Below are positions 1 through 9,225 of a DNA stretch of 64,000 nt, in pieces. Source of the DNA: Marinobacter salarius (GTDB taxonomy: Bacteria; Pseudomonadota; Gammaproteobacteria; Pseudomonadales; Oleiphilaceae); contig NZ_CP136693.1 of the NCBI RefSeq assembly GCF_032922745.1, positions 1,736,001 through 1,800,000 of the forward strand. The letters run 5' to 3'. The notes under the pieces were generated by a model, which was not told the DNA's origin, searched no databases, and saw nothing but the letters and a program-made list of their open reading frames with translations. Made by a program: the position numbers and the translations under genes. The stretch's first letter is position 1, and every line of letters starts with the position of its first letter.

Positions 1-296
1 ATGAATCTGCTCCTTCCAATGTGTCATTCATAGAATGAAACGTTTGGATTTAATGTTAGATCTAAAACCAAAAAACATGGAATGATGGAGGTCATTTGCT
101 GTCGATCGTTTTCGAATATCCATAAACCGCTTTTAAATCATGTCGATAAGTAGTAAATCGAAAAAACAGATAAATAATATCAAAACAATCTGATTTATAA
201 GGGTTGTGTTTGCTTCCTAGAGTGCCCGTGACATTTTCGGCCCCCTCCGGATTGCCTTCCGGAGAGGCCACTCACACTGTGTTGCGGTGGCTTATT
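1..296 (+). promoter_or_regulatory. cysJ upstream region with leader hairpin
   Basis: AT-rich DNA up to about position 200 with no convincing ORF, followed by a GC-richer leader just before the cysJ ATG at 297. The leader holds a clean hairpin (CTCCGGA at 245-251, TCCGGAG at 258-264, loop TTGCCT). A GTG/TTG extension of cysJ into this leader is possible in frame, but the ATG at 297 gives a start that matches CysJ proteins. The hairpin has no T-tract, so it is not an obvious terminator; a role in mRNA stability or control is only a guess. Confidence 0.35.
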
Positions 297-2095
297 ATGA
301 CAAACGCGCTTTCAGCATCTCCGCTCTCAGCGGAGCAGCAGCAACGGCTAGGCCAGTTACTGGCGGAACTCAGTCCGGATCAGACGAGCTGGCTTGCCGG
401 CTATCTCGCTGGTGTCTGTGCAGCCTCGGGTACGACCGCACTGTCTCCCTCTGTTAAAACGGCATCCGCTCCGGGCGAGAGCGAACTGACCATTCTCTTT
501 GGTTCCCAGACCGGCAACGCCGAAGATGTGGCGGAACAGCTGGCGGCCCGGGCGGCGGAGAAAGGCGTTGCCGCCAGAGTGGTCGACCTGGCGGACTACA
601 AACCCAAGCAGCTCAAACAGGCACAGTTCCTGGCGCTGGTCACGTCAACCCAGGGCGAGGGCGATCCGCCCGACAACGCACTGGATTTTCACGAATTCTT
701 GATGGGCAAAAAAGCGCCAAAACTGGGTCAGTTGCGATACAGCGTGCTTGGGCTCGGTGATTCCAGTTACGAGCATTTCTGCCAGACCGGCAAGGATTTT
801 GACCAGCGGCTGGTGGAGCTGGGTGCCTCCAGCCTGGCCGAGCGGGTTGACTGTGATGTGGACTACGAGGATCTGGCAAAGCAGTGGATCGAGCGGGTGC
901 TTGAGGCTGTGGCATCCGAGGCCGGCGCTTCCCAACCGGTGGCCGGCGATGCGACAGCATCGGTTGCGCCACTAGCATCGCCTTATGGCCGCAAAAATCC
1001 ATTCCAGGCGACGATCTTGACCAACCAGCTGTTGAACGGCCAGGGCTCGGATAAAGAAGTACGACATATCGAGCTGTCCCTGGAAGACTCGGGGCTGCAG
1101 TACGAACCCGGCGATGCCCTGGCGGTGTGCCCGGAAAACAACCCGGAGCTGGTCTCACAACTGTTATCGGCCCTGGAGTTCGACAGTGAAACGACTGTGG
1201 ATATCAATGGCGAGACCGGCTCTCTGGGCGAAGCCCTGACCCGGCATCGCGAGATTACCCTGCTGACCCCGCCACCGGTAAAACAGTGGGCAGAACTGGC
1301 GGGGCAGGAAGAACTGAGCGCCCTGGCCGACAATACCGGCGAACTCCGGGACTGGATGGAAGGCCGGGATCTGCTGGATCTGGTTCAACGCTGGCCGGTG
1401 CCGTCACTGGAGCCACAGCAACTGGTGAACCTGCTGCGCAAGCTGCCACCGCGGTTGTACTCCATCAGCTCCAGCCAGGCAGCCGAGGAAGACGAGGTAC
1501 ACATTACCGTGGCAGCCTGCGTTACCAGAGCCACGATCGGGATCGCGAAGGCGTGGCCTCCACCTGGCTGGCGGACCGGCTGGAGGGGGGTGCTACAGTG
1601 CCGGTTTACATTGACCCGAACAAGAACTTCTCCTTGCCGGATAACGACGAGGCGCCGGTCATCATGATCGGTCCCGGCACCGGTGTGGCACCGTTTCGGG
1701 CCTTCATGCAGCAGCGGGAAGAGCGGGAGGCAGCCGGTGATAACTGGCTGATTTTCGGTGACCGCCGCTTCCGCAGCGATTTCCTGTACCAGAGCGAGTG
1801 GTTGAAGTGGCGCCGGGATGGTTTGCTGACCCGGCTGGATGTGGCTTTCTCACGGGACCAGGAAGAGAAACGTTATGTTCAGCACTGCTTGCGGGAGCAG
1901 GGGGCGGAAGTCTGGGCCTGGCTTGAACGCGGTGCCAGCCTGTATGTCTGCGGCGATGCCGAACAAATGGCACCGGATGTCCATCAGGCGCTGCTGAACA
2001 TAGTCCGTGAGCAGGGCGGCAAAACTGCGGATCAGGCGGAAGACTACCTGCACCAACTCAACCGGGATAAACGTTACCAGCGGGATGTGTACTGA
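297..2095 (+). pseudogene. cysJ: sulfite reductase flavoprotein alpha subunit, frameshifted
   Basis: Electron-donating subunit of assimilatory NADPH sulfite reductase: it passes electrons from NADPH through FAD and FMN to CysI. The N-terminal part contains the flavodoxin/FMN domain (GSQTGNAEDVA, then STQGEGDPPDNA and LGLGDSSYEHFC), followed by the FAD domain (PRLYSISSS) and NADP domain (MIGPGTGVAPFRAF, ending in KRYQRDVY). The reading frame breaks at about 1515-1517: codons up to GTG GCA GC are in one frame, and the conserved L-R-Y-Q continues one base out of phase. Restoring one base gives 599 aa, the length of E. coli CysJ, so the lesion is a single-base loss or a sequencing error. The stop overlaps the cysI start (TGATG). 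Confidence 0.9.
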
Positions 2096-3795
2096 TGAGT
2101 GAGAAACTGCCAGAAGCCGAGATTATCAAACGGGAAAGCGATTACCTCCGGGGCACCATCCTGGAGGGGCTGCAGGACCGGGCGACCGGGGCCCTGCCGG
2201 AGGATGACACCAAACTGACCAAGTTCCACGGCAGCTACCAGCAGGACGACCGGGATCTGCGGGACAAGCGCCGGCGTCAGAAGCTGGAGCCTTTGTACCA
2301 GTTCATGGTGCGCCTGCGCCTGCCCGGAGGTGTACTGTCCAGCCAGCAATGGCTGGGGCTGGACCGGATTTCCGATGAGTGCGCCAACTCCACCCTGCGC
2401 CTGACCACCCGTCAGACGTTCCAGTTCCACGGCGTGTTCAAGGAAAAAATGCAGACCTTCATGAGAATGGTCAATGCCCTGGGTCTGGATACCCGGGGGG
2501 CCTGCGGCGATGTCAATCGCAACGTGATCAGCAACGTCAACCCGCAACTGTCCCACCTGCACCGGGAGATCCACGAACTGTCGCTGGCGATCAGTGATCA
2601 TCTGCGCTGGCGCTCCGGCGCCTATGGTGAAGTCTGGCTGGGCGAGAAACGGGTCGCGGCCCTGGGGGAAGAGGAGGAGCCGTTCTACGGCTACAAATAC
2701 CTGCCCCGCAAATTCAAGATTGCCCTGGCCATTCCGCCGGAAAACGATTGTGACGTATTCGCCAACGATATCGGTCTGATTGCCATCGTTGAGGATAACC
2801 GGATTCAGGGCTTCAACGTGGTGGTAGGCGGCGGCATGGGGCTGACCTATGGTGACCCCGCCACCTATCCAAGGCTGGCGACCATGGCCGGGTATGTGCC
2901 GAAAGACCAGATAGTGGATGCCTGCCAAGCCATCTGTGCCATCCAGCGGGATTTTGGGGATCGCACCAACCGCGCCCATGCACGCTTCAAGTACACCATC
3001 GATGACCACGGCATGGACTGGTTCCGGGACAAGTTTCAGGAATACCATGGCGAGGCCTTCGGGAAAGCCCGCAGTTTTAGCCTGACCAGCAACGGCGACC
3101 ATTTCGGTTGGGTCGAGGGCGAGGATGGCCTGCTGCACCTGACCCTGCTGATCCCCACCGGCCGGGTGGCCGATACGGAGGAGGGCGGTCAGATACGTAC
3201 CGCGCTGCGCCGGATTGCTGAAATCCACCAGGGCAACTTCCGGATTACCTGTAATCAGAACCTGGTGATTGCCGGTGTGCCCGCTGACCAGCGGCCGGCG
3301 ATTGATGCGCTGGTAGAGGAATACGGTCTGGATGACGGCAACCGCAGCACCCCTCTGCGCCAGCACTCCATGGCCTGTGTGGCTTTTCCGACCTGTGGTC
3401 TGGCCATGGCTGAGTCCGAGCGTTTTCTGCCAGAGTTTATTGACCAGATCGAGCAGTTGATTGCAGAAGAGGAACTTGAGCCGAATGCCATCAACATCCG
3501 GATAACCGGTTGCCCCAACGGCTGCGCACGACCCTACCTGGGCGAGATAGCGCTCACCGGCAAGGCTACTGGCAAATACAACCTGTATCTGGGGGCGGAC
3601 TTTGCCGGCCAGCGGATGAACCGGCTATACCGTGAAAACATTGATGTTGACACGGTTCTGGCCGAATTGCGGCCACTGTTTCGTGCCTACCGGGAGCAAA
3701 GCCAGGCCAGCGAGCACTTTGGTGACTTCCTGGTGCGCAGCGGAATAATTGAAGACGAAAGGACGGCACTCATGTTTCACCATCCATTGGTGTAA
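2095..3795 (+). CDS. cysI: sulfite reductase hemoprotein beta subunit
   Basis: 566-aa siroheme/[4Fe-4S] subunit of NADPH sulfite reductase, reducing sulfite to sulfide for cysteine synthesis. Substrate-binding basic residues are seen in the first repeat (TLRLTTRQTFQFHG). The cluster/siroheme cysteines are Cys428 and Cys434 (ACVAFPTCG) and Cys473 and Cys477 (TGCPNGCARP). Length matches the family. The ATG overlaps the cysJ stop by one base, so the two are translationally coupled. The gene is intact even though cysJ is frameshifted, which favours either a very recent cysJ mutation or a sequencing error. Confidence 0.96.
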   Translation: MSEKLPEAEIIKRESDYLRGTILEGLQDRATGALPEDDTKLTKFHGSYQQDDRDLRDKRRRQKLEPLYQFMVRLRLPGGVLSSQQWLGLDRISDECANSTLRLTTRQTFQFHGVFKEKMQTFMRMVNALGLDTRGACGDVNRNVISNVNPQLSHLHREIHELSLAISDHLRWRSGAYGEVWLGEKRVAALGEEEEPFYGYKYLPRKFKIALAIPPENDCDVFANDIGLIAIVEDNRIQGFNVVVGGGMGLTYGDPATYPRLATMAGYVPKDQIVDACQAICAIQRDFGDRTNRAHARFKYTIDDHGMDWFRDKFQEYHGEAFGKARSFSLTSNGDHFGWVEGEDGLLHLTLLIPTGRVADTEEGGQIRTALRRIAEIHQGNFRITCNQNLVIAGVPADQRPAIDALVEEYGLDDGNRSTPLRQHSMACVAFPTCGLAMAESERFLPEFIDQIEQLIAEEELEPNAINIRITGCPNGCARPYLGEIALTGKATGKYNLYLGADFAGQRMNRLYRENIDVDTVLAELRPLFRAYREQSQASEHFGDFLVRSGIIEDERTALMFHHPLV

Positions 3796-4039
3796 CGTTT
3801 TGGATAATAGATTGGAAGTAAAATAGGTTGTTTTTTGTTGATCTTTTTTCAGTGAAAACCGTCGTCAACTGCGTAATGAGCCCGCCAGTGATCTAATCAT
3901 CGGGTATTTTCATCGTTAGCGTCACGTTTTGGGGGTTCATCAGATTGAGATGTGAGACCTGAGCAGTGATCAAGACACCGTCTCAGGCCTCCATTCATTG
4001 CGGTTATTGAGAACCAACCGCCTAACAGCTTTCAGGTCA
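3796..4039. other. intergenic, convergent, no gene seen
   Basis: About 240 bp between the cysI stop and the end of the broken cytochrome gene on the opposite strand. The first part is AT-rich with T-runs. I see no ORF with an RBS and no clean hairpin plus T-tract. Confidence 0.4.
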
Positions 4040-4679
4040 TTACAAAGACTTCAAATATTCGACGAGATCACTCTGTTGTTCCTCATCGAGACCAAGGGCT
4101 TTGCGGTCATTGTAGAGAGTGACGACATCCGCAAGCGTTGCAGCCATTCCGTTATGGAAATAGGGCGGGTGTTGCCAGATGCCTTCCAGCGGAGAAGTGC
4201 GGTACATCTTGGTTGCACTTCGAGATGCGTACCCCGGAGCTCCGTCAGGCTCCGGTTCACTCACAACATCCGATGGATCATGCAAACGACTATTCGCGTC
4301 CGTGAACTTGGGCCCGCTATGGCAGGAAGAGCACTGTGCCTGGCCGTTGAACAGCTCTTCTCCACGGGCCGCTGCTGCAGGATCAAATGAACCTTCGGGA
4401 GGTTCTGGCGAGAGCAGCGACAGTTGATAAGCCTGTAGCGCCGGGAGCTTATCCGTCACAAGATCTTCGGTGCCGTTGGTTACATCAACCCCGGTTCTGG
4501 GTTCGTAGAAGGAACCTTCCCCACCCATCTGGGTGACAGCGACGTATCGGTTCCAATAGGCGATATCGTCGCCGTCTCCGGTGGATGTTGTCTTTTCAAT
4601 ACCGTTCAGACCAAACGCAGGCGTGATGACATGGGGACTGCTGATGCCGTCCTGATTGAACCTGGCGTCGTACATCCCT
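4040..4679 (-). pseudogene. di-heme cytochrome c, C-terminal part (cut by IS66-family insertion)
   Basis: C-terminal 40% of a MauG/cytochrome-c-peroxidase-like protein, with the second heme motif CSSCH (residues 412-416 of the restored protein) and family features such as GMYDARFNQDG and LEGIWQHPPYFHNGMAATL. The N-terminal part is at 7371-8257; an IS66-family element (4688-7370) with an 8-bp target duplication lies between. Removing the element and one duplication restores a continuous 508-aa frame reading NSWGPGMYDARF at the junction. An apparent start inside the IS end (codons for MAERRG) is not a real start. Confidence 0.88.
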
Positions 4680-4772
4680 GGCCCCCAGTAAGCGTTCATT
4701 CCACGACGTTCTGCCACCCCGGTGAATTTGTCCCTACAGTAACCTCACATTTTCCAACAATAGGTTACTCCC

Positions 4773-5060
4773 ATGAGAAAGCACCGCACCCCGGAACAAT
4801 GGCAAGCCCTGGTTGACCAGCAGCATGACAGTGGCCTGTCCGCTCCGCAGTTTTGTAAGCAGGAGAATATCGGCTACGCCAGTTTCTGCAACTGGCGCAA
4901 GCGCCTGTCCGATCAGGCGACCGGTGACTCAGCGGATTCCGGCGAAGCCGGTTTTCTGGACCTGTCCTCTCTGATGGGTGCAGCGCAGTCCGGCCCAGGC
5001 TGGAACATTGTGCTGAGCTTGGGCAACGGCGTCGAACTGCGGCTGAGCCAGAACGGATGA
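4773..5060 (+). CDS. tnpA: IS66 family accessory protein TnpA
   Basis: 95-aa N-terminal helix-turn-helix protein of the IS66 family (RTPEQWQALVDQQHDSGLSA, then FCNWRKRL), the usual first gene of three-gene IS66 elements and required for transposition in studied members. Its end overlaps the tnpB start by four bases, the common IS66 coupling arrangement. Confidence 0.88.
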   Translation: MRKHRTPEQWQALVDQQHDSGLSAPQFCKQENIGYASFCNWRKRLSDQATGDSADSGEAGFLDLSSLMGAAQSGPGWNIVLSLGNGVELRLSQNG

Positions 5061-5401
5061 TCGGGCTCGATAGCCAGGCCAGGATCTGGTTGTGCACCGA
5101 GCCTACCGACATGCGCAAATCGTTCCGGGGCCTCAGTGCTCTGGTCCGGAATCAGTTGAAGCACGATCCGCTCAGCGGCCAGTATTTTGTCTTCGTCAAT
5201 CGTCGCAAGACCCAGATGAAGATGTTGTACTTTACCGCCACCGGGTATTGCCTGTGGGCCAAGCGCCTGGAGCAGGGACAGTTCCGGGTGCCATCATCCG
5301 CCTCTGGTCAGCGGGCTTTAACCTTGACGGATTTGCAGTTGCTGATTGATGGCATTGAGGTGCAAAAATACCGTCAATTCAAGCGTTTTCGAGGGGTATA
5401 A
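5057..5401 (+). CDS. tnpB: IS66 family accessory protein TnpB
   Basis: 114-aa protein of the IS66 Orf2/TnpB family, recognised by PTDMRKSFRGLSALV, FVFVNRRKTQMKMLYF and the WAKRLEQGQF segment. It sits between tnpA (four-base overlap) and tnpC. Its exact molecular role in IS66 transposition is not settled in the family. Confidence 0.92.
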   Translation: MIGLDSQARIWLCTEPTDMRKSFRGLSALVRNQLKHDPLSGQYFVFVNRRKTQMKMLYFTATGYCLWAKRLEQGQFRVPSSASGQRALTLTDLQLLIDGIEVQKYRQFKRFRGV

Positions 5402-5429
5402 AACGCGGACTTCCGGTATAATATCGGCC

Positions 5430-7082
5430 ATGAATTCAACGGCTTCCATCTCCCAGTCCAACGCACCTTCCTACTCGGCCCTGGCCGAGGAGAATGCGTT
5501 GCAGCGCGAGCAGTTGGATGCTCAGGCGGAAGCCATTCGGCAGTTGAAACACCAGTTGGACTGGTTTAAGAAACAGCTGTTCGGCCCCAAATCTGAAAAG
5601 CAGGTTTATGATATTCCAGAACAGGATAGCCTGTTCACCTCCGGTGAAGCACCGCTGCCGGAGAAGCCTGCCGAGGAAGAGAGGCGCACCATTAAGGCCT
5701 ATCAGCGCGGCACCGGCAAGAAGCAGCGGGACGACGATTGTCTGAACGACACCGGCCTGCGCTTTACGGCGGATGTGTCGGTGGAAGTCATTGAGCAATT
5801 GCCACCGGAACTGACCGGGCCGGACGCCGACCAGTACGACATCATTGGTACTAAAACGACTTATCGCCTGGCGCAGCGCGCCTCCAGCTATGTGGTGCTC
5901 AAGTGTGAGCGCCCGGTGTTCCGGCGTAAAGGCAGTGATAAGCCCATCACCACACCGGCCCCGTTCAACGTGCTGGACAACAGCCTGGCCGATGTCAGCC
6001 TGCTGGCCGGGTTGCTGGTGGACAAATTCCAGTTCCACCTGCCGCTGTATCGCCAGCACCAGCGCATTCAACAAGCAGGTATTACCCTCAGCCGCAGCAC
6101 CCTGACCAACCTGGTGAAGCGTGCCATCGACCTGCTCCGACCCATCGTAGATGCCCAGACCGATAACGTATTGCGCAGCCGGGTGCTGGCGATGGATGAA
6201 ACGCCCATCAAAGCGGGTCACCAGGGCCGGGCAGGTCCGCAGAAAGGCAAGATGAAAACAGGCTGGTTCTGGCCCCTATACGGTGATGACGACGAAGTGG
6301 TGTTTACCTACTCGAACAGTCGGGGCCGACTGCACATCGAGCAGGTTCTGAACGACCAATTCAGTGGCACTCTGATCAGCGATGGTTATGCCGCTTATGC
6401 CCGCTATGCCGCGGCCCAGAAAGGTATTACCCATGCTCAATGCTGGGTGCATAGTCGCCGTTGCTTCGTTGAGGCCCAGAAGGACCATCCTGAGAAGGCC
6501 ACCGAAGCCCTGCAACAGATCGCGAAGCTGTACCAGATTGAAGATACCATGAAGGAAAAGGAACTCACCGGCGAGAAGAAGCGTCAATACCGGCTGGACC
6601 ATGCGAAGCCGGTCGTCAGCGGCTTCTTCCAATGGTGCCGGGATCAGTTGGCGCAAGGCGGCCTGTTGCCCAGTGAACCGCTAACCAAAGCCCTGAATTA
6701 CGTGCTCGGTCGGGAAACGAGCCTGACGGTGTTCCTGGAAGATCCGGACGTACAACCCGATACCAACCACCTGGAACGGGCCCTGCGGCCCATTCCAATG
6801 GGCAAGAAAAACTGGATGTTTTGCTGGACCGAACTGGGCGCTGAACACCTGGGCATCATCCAGAGCCTGATCAGCACCTGCAAGCTGCACGATATTACCC
6901 CGTACATGTACCTGGTGGACGTATTGCAGCGCATCAGCCAGCACCCGGCCCGTGAAGTCAGCGACCTGACGCCCCGACTCTGGAAAACTCGGTTCGCCGA
7001 GAACCCGTTACGGGCGCTGATCGACCCACGCCATCCTGACCGACAGAGCAAACAGCCGGAGGCCACCGTCCGTGCGCATTGA
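5430..7082 (+). CDS. tnpC: IS66 family transposase TnpC
   Basis: 550-aa DDE transposase. The start at 5430 is chosen because MNSTASISQ precedes the usual N-terminal coiled coil (EENALQREQLDAQ), a zinc-finger-like/linker region, and the catalytic core with MDETPIKAG, SDGYAAYARY and the terminal glutamate region NHLERALRPIPMGKKNW. A good -10 (TATAAT at 5417-5422) lies just upstream, possibly an internal promoter. It overlaps the downstream accessory ORF by 11 bases. Confidence 0.93.
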   Translation: MNSTASISQSNAPSYSALAEENALQREQLDAQAEAIRQLKHQLDWFKKQLFGPKSEKQVYDIPEQDSLFTSGEAPLPEKPAEEERRTIKAYQRGTGKKQRDDDCLNDTGLRFTADVSVEVIEQLPPELTGPDADQYDIIGTKTTYRLAQRASSYVVLKCERPVFRRKGSDKPITTPAPFNVLDNSLADVSLLAGLLVDKFQFHLPLYRQHQRIQQAGITLSRSTLTNLVKRAIDLLRPIVDAQTDNVLRSRVLAMDETPIKAGHQGRAGPQKGKMKTGWFWPLYGDDDEVVFTYSNSRGRLHIEQVLNDQFSGTLISDGYAAYARYAAAQKGITHAQCWVHSRRCFVEAQKDHPEKATEALQQIAKLYQIEDTMKEKELTGEKKRQYRLDHAKPVVSGFFQWCRDQLAQGGLLPSEPLTKALNYVLGRETSLTVFLEDPDVQPDTNHLERALRPIPMGKKNWMFCWTELGAEHLGIIQSLISTCKLHDITPYMYLVDVLQRISQHPAREVSDLTPRLWKTRFAENPLRALIDPRHPDRQSKQPEATVRAH

Positions 7083-7341
7083 GGACATGAGCATCGACCA
7101 GTTGCTGGAACTGAACCAGTATATCTGCCAGCGAATTGATGAGCTACAAGAGCAAGAAACCCTGCAAGCCTTGAGTCAATTGCGGGTTGGCCTGAAAGTG
7201 ACCTTCGAGGGCCGGGAAGGACCGGTGTTGGGGATCGTCACCAAGATCAACCGCAAGAGTGTGATCGTGCTGGGTGAGGATGGCAGGAAGCAGTACAAGG
7301 TCTCGCCGGAGTTATTGAGGCCCCTCCGTGACGTGAAGTAG
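7072..7341 (+). CDS. small IS66 passenger protein, function unknown
   Basis: 89-aa ORF starting with GTG inside the tnpC end and finishing about 30 bp before the right terminal repeat, so it belongs to the element. The first 35 residues look helical (SIDQLLELNQYICQRIDEL), followed by a beta-rich segment (KVTFEGREGPVLGIVTKINRKSVIV) that resembles a KOW/SH3-like barrel. The second IS66-family element in this window lacks it, so it is not needed by all IS66 elements. An alternative start is the ATG at 7087. Confidence 0.7.
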   Translation: MRIEDMSIDQLLELNQYICQRIDELQEQETLQALSQLRVGLKVTFEGREGPVLGIVTKINRKSVIVLGEDGRKQYKVSPELLRPLRDVK

Positions 7342-7366
7342 GTCAACTACGTCGTGGAATGAACGC

Positions 7367-8257
7367 TTACGGCCCCCAGGAGTTGTAGATGTCTTTTTGT
7401 GCGGGAGTAAGTGCAGGCGACAAGGCAATAATGGCACCCGGGTTCAGGTCCCGGTTGGCCCATCCGTCAAGTCGTTTGCCAATGCCCGGAGCAAAGGAAT
7501 TGTTCACGGTCGAATGGCACAACGCGCAGGTCACACCGACACTGGTGAGCGTATCCACGCCGTTTACCTCCTCCACGGTGCCTTTGACACCGACTACCGC
7601 ATCCAGCTTGAGCAATGCAACGGTGGTCGCAGGTGACTCCAGATCAATGGTTCCTTGGGCGATTCCATCAACTACAGCCTCAGGAAGCGCTTCAGCATCT
7701 ACTTTTAGTCCCACAGAAAGAGCTGTGACCGGATCAACGGCTGACTGAATAACATCGTGCATTTCCAGCACGTCCGTCCAGAAACGTTCATCTCCAAATG
7801 TGTCATAGCGGAATATCTCTTTTCCGAGCGCAAGAGTTTCCGGGCGTGCTGTTGTGCCAAAACTCCACTTAAAAATTTCTCCAAGCGTATTGTTGGAGAG
7901 ATCCCGCACTTCTGCAGCAATTTGAACTTCGCAGTCCTTGTTTTCGGGCAAAAGCGTGTCTGGAGTCAAAATAACGGTTCTGACGTTGTTCTGGAAGGTG
8001 ACATCGGCAAATGTGACCTCGGATTCGTCACATTCAAGGTGAACCTCGGCGGCCAAAAAAGTCGTGCTATCAAGTGAGCGGTTAAAGGTGATCGCAACCT
8101 GAGTATCAACTGGAATCAGTTCACCCTCGGCTGCCGGGCTGACGCTCTGCACAGCGAAAGGAGGCGAACTTCCGTCGCTGCACCCAACCAATGTTGCGAT
8201 GCCAATTGCCCACACCAGGGTGTCTACTGTCTGTAGGTGTTTCTTATTGCTGTTCAT
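7367..8257 (-). pseudogene. di-heme cytochrome c lipoprotein, N-terminal part (cut by IS66-family insertion)
   Basis: N-terminal 295 residues of the cytochrome. A short hydrophobic signal ends in VGCSDGSS (lipobox-like), suggesting a lipid-anchored periplasmic protein. Residues about 35-130 look like a bacterial Ig-like (Big_5) domain (VDTQVAITFNRSLDSTTF, VILTPDTLLPENKDC). The cytochrome domain follows, with the first heme motif CALCH at 244-248. The frame then runs into the IS66 end, which supplies a TAA stop at once. If expressed it would be a one-heme truncated product. The promoter at 8337-8363 carries the motif shared with the cupredoxin/ECF operon. Confidence 0.88.
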
Positions 8258-8336
8258 ATCCCGTTTCCTTCATTAGGCCGGTAACGGCGCACGTAACTAC
8301 ACCCAAACCCCGATTATTCAGGGTTGGCTAAAGCGA

Positions 8337-8363
8337 CAGATGCGGGAAATTGGAAAAGGTTAC
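8337..8363 (-). promoter_or_regulatory. ECF-type promoter P1 of the cytochrome gene
   Basis: Read on the minus strand: GTAACCTTTT (8363-8354), 10 bp, GCATCTG (8343-8337). The same two boxes with the same spacing occur at 8433-8459 and 9146-9172. The AAC core in the -35 box and TCTG in the -10 box fit extracytoplasmic-function sigma promoters in general. The start codon of the cytochrome gene is about 80 bp downstream. Confidence 0.75.
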
Positions 8364-8432
8364 CGAAAGTTTACGGGCGGTGGGGTGGCACTTTAATGCA
8401 TTGCCGTGATGGCACTACCGACAAAAAAGCCT

Positions 8433-8459
8433 GAAACCTTTTCGTCAGAGCTGCATCTG
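8433..8459 (+). promoter_or_regulatory. ECF-type promoter P2 of the small secreted protein gene
   Basis: GAAACCTTTT (8433-8442), 10 bp, GCATCTG (8453-8459). It matches P1 and P3 at both boxes and in spacing. The start codon of the downstream gene is 34 bp beyond the -10 box, a natural distance. P1 and P2 are divergent within the same 236-bp intergenic region. Confidence 0.77.
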
Positions 8460-8493
8460 GTTCATTGTCACATTAATTAATCACGAACGAGGA

Positions 8494-8913
8494 ATGGCTA
8501 TGAAAAAGTTACTGATCGGCTTGTTGGGTATGAGTCTGGCGGCCGGCGTGCTGGCCCATGACGAAGACAAGGTTGCCCAAATGCCGCCGGAGGGACCGTA
8601 TGTGCAGGTGAGCGAGGTGTTGCCGCTGCCTGCATTTCTGCCGGGCCTGGGGACACTTTTCGTTGATCCGGACACCCTGCCTGCCGGTCCGTTCTTGGGC
8701 TATGACCACGATGGAAAGTTGTTGGCTACTGTCTACATGACGCCCCTTGAGGAATTGAAGAACGGAGTCGCTTACGACGACCTGACGATCGGATCTCATG
8801 AAGTGACGGCTGTTGACATCTACTACAACGCAGGGCATCCCGGCGTGGAAAGTCCGCACGCTCACGTCGTGCTGTTCCACGACAAGGGCGCCAAAGATCG
8901 GTTGGCCAAATAG
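8494..8913 (+). CDS. small secreted protein, possibly DUF5602/TTHB210-like
   Basis: 139 aa with a clear signal peptide (MKKLLIGLLGMSLAAGVLA, cleavage before HDED). The mature part is rich in proline and acidic residues and contains several histidines (YDHDGK, NAGHPG, SPHAHVVLFH) that could bind metal. The overall look (GPFLGYDHDGKLLATVYMTP, VDIYYNAGHPGVE) recalls DUF5602 proteins, but this is from memory and tentative. The start ATG at 8494 follows a GAGGA-type RBS; the second ATG at 8500 is an alternative. Preceded by promoter P2, so predicted to belong to the same sigma-factor regulon as the neighbouring cytochrome and cupredoxin. Confidence 0.82.
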   Translation: MAMKKLLIGLLGMSLAAGVLAHDEDKVAQMPPEGPYVQVSEVLPLPAFLPGLGTLFVDPDTLPAGPFLGYDHDGKLLATVYMTPLEELKNGVAYDDLTIGSHEVTAVDIYYNAGHPGVESPHAHVVLFHDKGAKDRLAK

Positions 8914-9225
8914 ACGACGAGTTGTCCCCCTTTTGGTTATCTGAGAGCACAAGGAGGGTCTATGGCATAACACGGCTGAACTGGGTTGGGATCGCAGGCA
9001 GAACGCTTACTTGGGTTTGAATGAAACGGGAAAAGCATGCAAGACCAACCCTGGCTCAGCCTGGGTGCTGAAACTTACGCCCCTTGTTTTGCGAACAGAG
9101 GCCGTTGATGACCATAGGAATTCAAAATATTTGTACGTTTGTCGCGTAACCTTTTTGAAATAAGCGCATCTGATCAGTAAGGCGTTTCTCAAATACCGAT
9201 TGGACTGCCCGCCGGGTATCTGACT
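8914..9225. other. intergenic stretch before the cupredoxin gene
   Basis: About 310 bp. No believable gene is seen; the only notable signal is promoter P3 at 9146-9172. The 47 bp between P3 and the cupredoxin ATG would form a short leader. Confidence 0.5.
9146..9172 (+). promoter_or_regulatory. ECF-type promoter P3 of the cupredoxin-sigma operon
   Basis: GTAACCTTTT (9146-9155), 10 bp, GCATCTG (9166-9172), followed by A, giving TCTGA as in many ECF -10 boxes. It lies upstream of the cupredoxin gene, which is followed after 12 bp by the ECF sigma gene, so the sigma factor would control its own operon. Confidence 0.78.

Larger units (their letters stand above)
4688..7370 (+). mobile_element. 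IS66-family insertion sequence, 2683 bp
   Basis: Complete element with related terminal inverted repeats: the left end reads GTAAGCGTTCATTCCACGAC, and the right end is its reverse complement over at least the first 20 bases. It is flanked by a perfect 8-bp direct repeat GGCCCCCA at 4680-4687 and 7371-7378, the duplication length typical of IS66. It carries tnpA, tnpB, tnpC and a fourth small ORF. The perfect duplication and intact ORFs point to a recent insertion. It splits the di-heme cytochrome gene between its two heme motifs. Confidence 0.95.

Noticed and set aside
2074..3366. 430-aa ORF on the minus strand
   Set aside because: Lies entirely antisense to cysI, has no RBS or family features; it is a high-GC shadow of the real gene.
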